DNA of 7,878 bases from Nautiliaceae bacterium (lineage in GTDB: Bacteria > Campylobacterota > Campylobacteria > Campylobacterales > Nautiliaceae): contig JAMOSM010000118.1 in assembly GCA_027063075.1 (NCBI GenBank), positions 1 to 7,878 on the forward strand. The letters are read 5' to 3'. The position numbers and the translations under genes were made by a program. This document shows, one piece after another, positions 1-5,603 of this stretch; within the stretch, counting starts at the first letter, position 1, and the number at the start of each line of letters is the position of its first letter. A model generated the notes under the pieces. The model did not search any database and was not told where the DNA came from. It was given only the letters and a program-made list of their open reading frames with translations.

Positions 1-468
1 ACTGTGCCTACAGAATGGTGGTGGACAAGATACTGGATGGATAAAGGAGTAAAAGTTGTTTGGAATCCTTATATAAGAGACAGAGGATGGTGGTGGTGGA
101 GACATAACAAAACTTATATAAATGAAAAAGGCGAAGAGAGTGATTCACCATTTTATTATGGACAAATTGTTGATTTATATATTATTCCAGCAGATAAGTA
201 TTCTTTATATAAAAATATGCCTTTAAGTGATAAAATGGATATAAGAGGAAGACATACCACACTTCCTATACAGTTTAGTTGTAGAAACGGGGTTAATTTA
301 CAAACAATTTGGAAAGCTCCTTTAAAAGTTGGAAAATATTATGTAATAGTTGATGCTAACAGGAATGGTAAAGTAGATGACGGAGTAGATTTTATCGATG
401 CAGTAAAACAGGATGGAACAACTATTAAAGATAATCCGGATGTTGTAGGATTTAGTGTTGTAGAATAA
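1..468 (+). CDS. C-terminal part of an unrecognised, Trp-rich, probably exported protein (5' end outside window)
   Basis: The frame is open from the first base (Thr-Val-Pro-Thr-Glu...) and ends in TAA at 466-468. A GTG at position 4 has no ribosome binding site in view, so the true start almost certainly lies upstream. Counting that GTG codon as residue 1, two tryptophan runs stand out, WWW at 5-7 and WWWW at 29-32, with many Tyr, Arg and Asn around them. Residues 55-154 look like a beta-rich domain: VDLYIIPADKY near 56-66, a Trp-Lys-Ala-Pro-Leu turn at 103-107, then GKYYVIVDANRNGKVDDGVD at 110-129. That last stretch has the spacing of an acidic calcium-binding loop (D117, N119, N121, G122, D125, D129). 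I recall similar 'GKYDIVVD..NG..D.G.D' segments in secreted bacterial beta-sandwich proteins, so surface or extracellular location is inferred. No family is assigned. It converges on the peptidase gene with 17 bases between stop codons. Confidence 0.75.
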   Translation, partial: TVPTEWWWTRYWMDKGVKVVWNPYIRDRGWWWWRHNKTYINEKGEESDSPFYYGQIVDLYIIPADKYSLYKNMPLSDKMDIRGRHTTLPIQFSCRNGVNLQTIWKAPLKVGKYYVIVDANRNGKVDDGVDFIDAVKQDGTTIKDNPDVVGFSVVE

Positions 469-494
469 AAGCTCTTTTTGAGCTTTTATTTTTT
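467..494. terminator. Bidirectional intrinsic terminator shared by convergent genes
   Basis: A perfect 8-bp inverted repeat, AAAAGCTC (467-474) and GAGCTTTT (480-487), encloses a loop of five T. On the + strand it is followed by ATTTTTT. Because the stem begins and ends with A/T runs, the - strand reads the same way (AAAAGCTC, five A, GAGCTTTT, ATT). The stem starts within the TAA of the rightward gene (466-468) and ends within the TAA of the leftward peptidase gene (486-488). It can therefore end both transcripts. Activity is inferred from structure; the stem has only three G-C pairs, so efficiency may be moderate. Confidence 0.75.
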
Positions 495-1712
495 AATGAG
501 TTTAATACTTATTCCTTTTTGGAAATATTTTTTAGCTTCTTCTATATCTTTTGGAGTTAATTTTGTAATTTTTTCTTCATATTCTAAAAGCGGCTTGATA
601 TCCCCTTTTGCAAAAAAGTCTCCATAAATATTGCTTACTCCAGAAGAGCTTTCAAGATGAGTTAAAAAATCAAATTTTGTTTGATTTTTAACTTTATTTA
701 AAGCTTTTTTTGTAATTCTTGTATCAAGAAGTATGTTTCTTATCTCTTTTTCAACTTTATCGATATCAGCTCCTGGATTTATCATAGCAAAAACTATAAA
801 AACCCCAGGGTCTTTTAATTCCATATTGTAAGCATAAACTTCACTGACAAGACCTTTTTGATTGATTAGTTTTTCTCTTAAAACCCCGCTTTTTCCTCCG
901 CTTAAAATTTCGGAATAAGCATTTAAGGAAAACTGGTCTTCGTGATTAAATTCAGGAATATGAAAAGCTAATGCTAAAATATTAATTTGAGTTTCCCTTT
1001 TTAAAATGACTTCCTTATCTCCGTCTAAAGCCGGTTCTTTTTGATGAACTTTTGGAATAGGGTTTTTATTTGTTATCTCTTCAAAATATTTTCTAGCCTT
1101 TTCAAAAACCTCATCCACTTCAATATCTCCTGCAACAAGTAAAAATGCATTTTTAGGCTGATAAAAAGTTTTGTGAAATCTTCTTATATCTTCAATATTC
1201 CAATTTAATATATCATCTTTAAAACCGATAGGGGTCCAGTGATAAGGGTGATAGATATAAGCGTTGTTGAAAAGTCTAAAAAAAAGATATCCAAGAGGGT
1301 TATTGTCCGTCCTCCAAAGTCTCTCTTCATATACTACTTTTCTTTCTCTTTCAAATTCTTCTTCACTTAGATTCAAATTAGCCATAACTTCGCTAAAAAG
1401 TTCAAATGTTTTATCTAAATAAATATTCGAAGTCTTTATGTAATAGTGAGTATAATCAAAGCCTGTAGAAGCATTATCAACACCTCCAAGAGACTTTACA
1501 ATTTTATCAAATTCTCCTTCTTTTAAATTTTTTGTAGATTTAAAATTCATATGCTCAAGCATATGGGCAATTCCAGTCTTGCCAAGAGTTTCATTTCGAC
1601 TTCCTACTTTATAAAATATATTGCTCGTAATTACCTTAGAACCTTTATTCATAGGAACGGCAACTATTTCAAGTTCATTTTTTAATTTGTGAGTGTAAAA
1701 TTTATGAAGCAT
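486..1712 (-). CDS. M16B family zinc metallopeptidase, HXXEH-bearing subunit
   Basis: This 408-residue protein has the size and two-lobe layout of an M16B subunit (mitochondrial processing peptidase-like). The inverted zinc site is complete: H50-x-x-E53-H54 in GIAHMLEHMNFKST, and E130, 76 residues after H54, in ERERKVVYEE (121-130), as in the MPP beta subunit. The second lobe starts near residue 235. There the segment LINQKGLVSEV (282-292) aligns with the usual VREKRGLAYSV, but the Arg and Tyr that bind substrate are Ile283 and Ser290, so a partner subunit may be needed. No signal peptide is visible, so it is probably cytoplasmic; the substrate is unknown. The ATG at 1712 has AAAGGA five bases upstream (1718-1723) and overlaps the end of pyrD by 11 bases, so it is translated from the pyrD message. 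In related genomes this gene is often annotated pqqE/ymxG-like; those names are not well founded, so no symbol is given. Confidence 0.93.
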   Translation of the reverse strand: MLHKFYTHKLKNELEIVAVPMNKGSKVITSNIFYKVGSRNETLGKTGIAHMLEHMNFKSTKNLKEGEFDKIVKSLGGVDNASTGFDYTHYYIKTSNIYLDKTFELFSEVMANLNLSEEEFERERKVVYEERLWRTDNNPLGYLFFRLFNNAYIYHPYHWTPIGFKDDILNWNIEDIRRFHKTFYQPKNAFLLVAGDIEVDEVFEKARKYFEEITNKNPIPKVHQKEPALDGDKEVILKRETQINILALAFHIPEFNHEDQFSLNAYSEILSGGKSGVLREKLINQKGLVSEVYAYNMELKDPGVFIVFAMINPGADIDKVEKEIRNILLDTRITKKALNKVKNQTKFDFLTHLESSSGVSNIYGDFFAKGDIKPLLEYEEKITKLTPKDIEEAKKYFQKGISIKLIKK

Positions 1713-2787
1713 TAGTATCCTTTAGTTCAAGTTTTTTTGGAATATCAATCCCTACAGCTTCAGTTATATGATTAAATCCGTCTTTTTTCAACCTTTCAAT
1801 TAAACCAAGATTTATATCTCTTACAATTCCGGGTCCTTTATATATTATTGCGGTATATAATTGAAGTAAAGAAGCTCCGGCTTTAATTCTTTTATAAGCT
1901 TCATCGGCACTGTCTATTCCACCGACACTTACAATAGGTACTTTTCCAAAAACCTCTCCTGCGACAAGTTTTAAAACCTCATAACTTCTTTTTGCAAGAG
2001 GTTTTCCGGAAATTCCACCCTTTTTAATATTAGACTTTACAAGTTCATAATTTGTAGTCGTATTTGTTACAACAATCCCATCTGCCCCGTTAATTACACT
2101 TAAATTTGCAAGATTTATAATCATATCATCTTCCATATCCGGAGAAAATTTTATAAGAACAGGTTTTGAAGTAAGTTTTTTTAACTCTTTAAAAAGGGTG
2201 GATATAAACTCTGCATTAAGCAAGTTTCTAAGTCCAGGAGTGTTTGGGGAAGAGATATTAACCACAAAAAAATCAACCACATCTTTTAATTCATTTACCA
2301 AAATTTTATAATCATCTATTGCCTTGTCTTCAGGGGTTGTTTTGTTTTTTCCTATGTTTGCTCCAATTGGAAGAATGAAAGGATATATATTTTTTAGTCT
2401 TTGTTTAATTACTTCAACTCCTTCATTATTAAAACCATAGGCATTCTGCACAGCTTCATATTCAATATGGCGCCAAGCACGAGGTTTTTCATTTCCTTCC
2501 TGTGCTTTTGGAGTAACTGCCCCAATTTCCCCCCATCCAAAACCAAGAGCAGGCCATGCTGCAATCATTGTCGCATTTTTATCAAACCCCGCAGCAACCC
2601 CGATAGGATTTTTAAATTCAAGCCCCCATATTTTTTGGTTTAAAATAGGTTCATCAATAAAATTTTTTTCTATTAAAGGATTAAAAAACAAAGGACATCT
2701 TCTTGCTGTTTTTAATACAAATTCAACAGCGTTATGTGCAAATTCAGGGTCTGTTTTATAAATTAGAGGTTTTATTAAATCAAACAT
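1702..2787 (-). CDS. pyrD: Dihydroorotate dehydrogenase (quinone), class 2
   Basis: This enzyme oxidises dihydroorotate to orotate in pyrimidine synthesis, using FMN and passing electrons to membrane quinone. With the start at 2787 it has 361 residues, close to the class 2 norm. An N-terminal helical part ([20 protein letters not shown]) is typical of membrane-associated class 2 enzymes. The barrel follows: GVAAGFDKNA (63-72), NAYGFNNEGV (115-124), and NISSPNTPGLR (177-187) with Ser180 at the place of the E. coli catalytic Ser175. Further on are KFSPDM (213-218), TNTT (241-244), GGISGKPL (257-264) and the phosphate-binding SVGGIDS and GASLLQLYTAI segments. An ATG 15 bases upstream (2802) would add MGEGV, but those codons are the ribosome binding site itself, so 2787 is preferred. 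That ATG overlaps the cysS stop as TGATG, a classical coupling arrangement. The 3' end overlaps the peptidase gene by 11 bases. Confidence 0.97.
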   Translation of the reverse strand: MFDLIKPLIYKTDPEFAHNAVEFVLKTARRCPLFFNPLIEKNFIDEPILNQKIWGLEFKNPIGVAAGFDKNATMIAAWPALGFGWGEIGAVTPKAQEGNEKPRAWRHIEYEAVQNAYGFNNEGVEVIKQRLKNIYPFILPIGANIGKNKTTPEDKAIDDYKILVNELKDVVDFFVVNISSPNTPGLRNLLNAEFISTLFKELKKLTSKPVLIKFSPDMEDDMIINLANLSVINGADGIVVTNTTTNYELVKSNIKKGGISGKPLAKRSYEVLKLVAGEVFGKVPIVSVGGIDSADEAYKRIKAGASLLQLYTAIIYKGPGIVRDINLGLIERLKKDGFNHITEAVGIDIPKKLELKDTNAS

Positions 2788-4181
2788 CACACCTTCTCCC
2801 ATAATGTTCCGTTTGGAGTATCTTGTATCTGAATTCCCATATTTTTAAGTTCTTCTCTTATCTCATCAGCAAGTGCGTAATTTTTTTCTTTTTTAGCAGT
2901 AGTCCTTTTTTGAATCAGCTCTTCGATTTTTTTCTTCGTTTTTTCATCAACTCCTGCCTGGAAATACTCATATGCGTCACTTCCCCCAACACCTAAAAGC
3001 TTGTCAATAAATTCTATATTGCTAATAATCTTTTGTTTAAGTGCTTTATCTTTTGGATTTTTGTCTAAATTTTCATTTGCCTCGCTTATAAATTCATCAA
3101 CTACAGCTAAGGCTTTTGAAATATTTAAATCATCTTTCATAGCTTCAAGAAGTTTTTGTTCAAACTCTTTGTCTTGTTGTTTTTTTGTAACTCCATAAAC
3201 CCTCTTTTTAAGACGGTAGAGTTTATCAAGTCTTTTTTTACTTGTAATTAAATCTTCTTCACTGAAATTAAGCGGGGCTCTGTAATGCGTACTCATTAAA
3301 TAAAATCTTAAAACCTCTCCAGAATAATGTTTTAGGGCATCTTTTACAAAAAAGCTGTTTCCAAGGGATTTACTCATTTTTTCTCCATTAATTTGAACAA
3401 AACCGTTATGCATCCAGTATTTTGCAAGATGTCCGCCGTAGGCACAGTGGCTTTGAGCCTCTTCATTTTCGTGGTGAGGAAAGAATAAATCTGCTCCGCC
3501 TCCATGAATGTCAATCTGATATTCCCCATCATATGCAATGTGTTTTTTAATCATTGCAGAACATTCAATATGCCATCCCGGTCTTCCTTTTCCAAAAGGA
3601 GAATCAAAACATACATCTTCTTCTCCTTTGCAGGCTTTCCACAGAGCAAAATCTGCAGGATTTTTTTTACCTTCAATATCAACCCTGTGTATAACCTCAT
3701 CATCCTGGCATTTATGCGACAATTGGCAATACTCTTCATCTTTGCTGACATCAAAGTAGATATCACCGTTTAGGAGGGTGTATGCATATCCTTTATCAAG
3801 AAGTTTTTGGATAAGTTCAAACATTGCATCAAGTGATTCAGTCGCTTTTGGTTCAATATCGGCTCTTTTTACATTTAAAGCTTCCATATCTTTTAAGTAC
3901 GAATTAATATAGTGTTCTGTTATCTCTTTTAAACTTTTTTTAGTTTCATTCATTTTTTTAATAATTTTATCATCAATGTCTGTAAAATTTTTTACAAATG
4001 TTACTTTATACCCAAGTGTTTCAAGTGTACGTCTTAGCAAATCAAAACTTATTGAACTTCTTGCATGTCCAAGATGGGCATCATCATATACAGTAGGTCC
4101 GCATACATAAATTTTAACTTCATTTTCTTTAATTGGCTTAAATTCAACTTTTTTTCTTTGATGAGAGTCATAAATTACCAT
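2787..4181 (-). CDS. cysS: Cysteinyl-tRNA synthetase
   Basis: This class I synthetase charges tRNA-Cys with cysteine in the cytoplasm. All signature parts of the 464-residue protein are visible. CGPTVYD is at 27-33, with C27 as the first zinc ligand. HLGH at 36-39 is the HIGH motif. WHIECSAM at 203-210 supplies zinc ligand C207, and FPHHENE at 234-240 supplies H236 and E240. KMSKS is at 268-272. The alpha-helical anticodon-binding part follows and ends with the conserved [12 protein letters not shown] and a terminal DTPNGTLWE segment. Length matches the bacterial family (about 460). The start is supported by AAAGGA (4187-4192) five bases before the ATG; the murJ stop codon lies inside that spacer, so cysS is probably coupled to murJ. 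Its last codons form the ribosome binding site of pyrD. Nothing is missing or broken. Confidence 0.98.
   Translation of the reverse strand: MVIYDSHQRKKVEFKPIKENEVKIYVCGPTVYDDAHLGHARSSISFDLLRRTLETLGYKVTFVKNFTDIDDKIIKKMNETKKSLKEITEHYINSYLKDMEALNVKRADIEPKATESLDAMFELIQKLLDKGYAYTLLNGDIYFDVSKDEEYCQLSHKCQDDEVIHRVDIEGKKNPADFALWKACKGEEDVCFDSPFGKGRPGWHIECSAMIKKHIAYDGEYQIDIHGGGADLFFPHHENEEAQSHCAYGGHLAKYWMHNGFVQINGEKMSKSLGNSFFVKDALKHYSGEVLRFYLMSTHYRAPLNFSEEDLITSKKRLDKLYRLKKRVYGVTKKQQDKEFEQKLLEAMKDDLNISKALAVVDEFISEANENLDKNPKDKALKQKIISNIEFIDKLLGVGGSDAYEYFQAGVDEKTKKKIEELIQKRTTAKKEKNYALADEIREELKNMGIQIQDTPNGTLWEKV
2788..2800 (-). promoter_or_regulatory. Ribosome binding site that decides the pyrD start
   Basis: Read on the - strand this is GGGAGAAGGTGTG directly before the ATG at 2787. 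AGAAGG (2792-2797) sits four bases from that ATG. The same bases encode the final Trp-Glu-Lys-Val of CysS, so the signal is built into coding sequence. The upstream in-frame ATG at 2802 has no comparable signal and would translate the site itself, which argues for 2787 as the start. Confidence 0.8.
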
Positions 4182-4183
4182 TT

Positions 4184-5575
4184 TTATCCTTTCATTAGAT
4201 AAGCTATTTTGTTAAAAACAATGGCTATTATTATACTACCAAAAATTACTAAAATCATACCTAAAATATATCTCTTCTCAAAAAAACTAAAAAACTCTTT
4301 ATATCCAAACTCTTTTAAAGTTAGAAAAAATAAAATAATTCCTCCAATGCTGCTAGCAAGAGCTAAACCTAAAACTTTCATAGGAAAAAGAAATAAAACT
4401 GAAAGAAATATATTGACAGTTAAAGAAATCATTGCAAATTTTGCGGCTTTTAAATGTTTATGAGTGGCATAAAGGTAGCTTGAAAAAAGTTTATTTAATC
4501 CAAAAGGAATAAGACCTAGCATATACATAACTAAAACCTGAGAGGTTATTAAGGTATCTTTTTCATTAAAAGCCCCTCTTTGAAAAAGAATATAAACAAT
4601 TTCTTTACTTGATATGATACCGATTACAGTAGCTAAGATTAAGGCATAAAATAAAAGCCAGAAGATTTTTTTCATCATCTCTTTTGCTTCTTTTTCCTGA
4701 TTGTTACTAAGATATTTTGTAATTTTTGGGAAAAGAACTGTTGAGGTAGCTATTGCAAAGAGGGCAAAAGGAAGTTGAAAAAGTCTGTTTGCATAATAAA
4801 GATAACTAATACTTCCTGCACTTAAAAAGCTTGCAAGCCAGGTATCAAGAAAAGCGCTGATATGAGCTGTTGAATTTCCAAAGACGGATGGTAGAAAATG
4901 TTTTTTAAAAGTGGATAAATCTGCTTTTTTTTTGCTTTTTGCACCTATATAAAGAAGTTTTAGTATTTTATATTTTTTAGCGGCTATTATATGGACTATT
5001 ACCTGTGCAATTCCCCCCACAATTACAGCTATGCTTAAATAAAAGATTATTTTTTCTTTTGGCAGTTGCATTGAAAGAATTAATGCTATAATTAAAGAGA
5101 TGTTTAAAAGTGAGGTTGAAAAGGCAGTAGTTGCAAAATGGTTTTTGTATTGTAAAAGAGTTGCTAAAAAAGTTACTATAAAAATCAGGTCTAAATACCA
5201 GAAATTAATTGCAACTAAAGGAGCTGCAGTTTTTTTTGCCTCTTCACTAAAACCGTATGCTAAAAGGGAAGTTACTTCATATGAAAAAAAATTTACAATA
5301 AGGGTAATTATAAGTATAAGGCTTAAAAATAAAACAAAAACATTCCAGGCAAATTTTGGCTTATTTTTTGTTTTTGCAAATGAAGGCAAAAAGCTTTGGG
5401 TAAAAGCACCTTCTGCAAATATTCTCCTAAAAAGATTAGGAAATTTAAAAGCCACAAAAAAAATGTCTGAGTAGATGTTTGCCCCAATTATGCTTGCACT
5501 TAACAAATCACGAATAAAGCCGAGGATTCTTGAGTTAAAGATTCCTAAAAAATTTACGATTATAGATTTAAACAT
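4184..5575 (-). CDS. murJ: Lipid II flippase MurJ (MviN family)
   Basis: MurJ moves the peptidoglycan precursor lipid II across the inner membrane; it belongs to the MOP exporter superfamily. The 463-residue protein is hydrophobic nearly throughout, with repeated membrane segments consistent with the family's 12-14 helices. The N-terminal signature is strong: [10 protein letters not shown] (14-23), [19 protein letters not shown] (35-53) and [11 protein letters not shown] (54-64). Residues known to matter in E. coli MurJ are kept: R16, R22, D37 and R50 match R18, R24, D39 and R52, and R264 in YANRLF matches R270. It is shorter than E. coli MurJ (511) and somewhat shorter than its Campylobacter counterpart; the N-terminal core is complete, so the shortening is toward the C-terminal end or in loops. 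It is first in the leftward operon, two bases before cysS. The ATG at 5575 lacks a recognisable ribosome binding site; a nearby -10-like element suggests a very short or leaderless message. Confidence 0.96.
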   Translation of the reverse strand: MFKSIIVNFLGIFNSRILGFIRDLLSASIIGANIYSDIFFVAFKFPNLFRRIFAEGAFTQSFLPSFAKTKNKPKFAWNVFVLFLSLILIITLIVNFFSYEVTSLLAYGFSEEAKKTAAPLVAINFWYLDLIFIVTFLATLLQYKNHFATTAFSTSLLNISLIIALILSMQLPKEKIIFYLSIAVIVGGIAQVIVHIIAAKKYKILKLLYIGAKSKKKADLSTFKKHFLPSVFGNSTAHISAFLDTWLASFLSAGSISYLYYANRLFQLPFALFAIATSTVLFPKITKYLSNNQEKEAKEMMKKIFWLLFYALILATVIGIISSKEIVYILFQRGAFNEKDTLITSQVLVMYMLGLIPFGLNKLFSSYLYATHKHLKAAKFAMISLTVNIFLSVLFLFPMKVLGLALASSIGGIILFFLTLKEFGYKEFFSFFEKRYILGMILVIFGSIIIAIVFNKIAYLMKG

Positions 5576-5582
5576 AAATGAA

Positions 5583-5591
5583 ATTTTACCA
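5583..5591 (-). promoter_or_regulatory. Candidate extended -10 promoter element for the murJ-cysS-pyrD-peptidase operon
   Basis: Read on the - strand the bases are TGGTAAAAT, an extended -10 (TGN plus TAAAAT, one mismatch to TATAAT). The hexamer lies at 5588-5583 and only seven bases separate it from the murJ ATG, so transcription would start at or next to that ATG. No -35 box is visible, but the upstream DNA is rich in A/T runs, as known for epsilonproteobacterial sigma70 promoters. This is a match by eye in AT-rich DNA, so it is tentative. Confidence 0.4.
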
Positions 5592-5592
5592 T

Positions 5593-5598
5593 AAAGGA
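5593..5598 (+). promoter_or_regulatory. Ribosome binding site supporting the GTG start of the fapA-like gene
   Basis: AAAGGA lies five bases before the GTG at 5604. The same hexamer with the same five-base spacing precedes cysS and the M16 peptidase gene in this window, which supports the non-ATG start. The first in-frame ATG further in would remove much of the N-terminal domain. Confidence 0.8.
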
Positions 5599-5603
5599 TA
5601 AGT

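Noticed and set aside
4..6. GTG as the start codon of the left-edge gene
   Set aside because: Only three bases precede it, no ribosome binding site can be seen, and the frame is open to the window edge, so the gene is taken as cut at its 5' end.
2401..2643. Open frame on the + strand opposite pyrD
   Set aside because: It lies entirely antisense to a clearly recognisable gene and its translation is Phe/Ser/Cys-rich with no domain.
3504..3773. Two + strand open frames and one - strand frame inside cysS
   Set aside because: All are shadows of the cysS frame, which carries the zinc-site residues across this region.
5100..5474. A 124-codon open frame on the + strand opposite murJ
   Set aside because: Lys-rich antisense translation of a hydrophobic membrane protein; no ribosome binding site or domain, and murJ motifs run through it.
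5555..5566. Possible -10 boxes (TACGAT, TATAGA) for the rightward fapA-like/ruvA pair
   Set aside because: Each matches only four of six consensus bases in AT-rich coding sequence, and no -35 lies at a fitting distance.
5560..5592. Ten-codon upstream frame before murJ on the - strand (ATG at 5592)
   Set aside because: It is out of frame with murJ, has no ribosome binding site, and would be absent from the message if the candidate -10 element is used.
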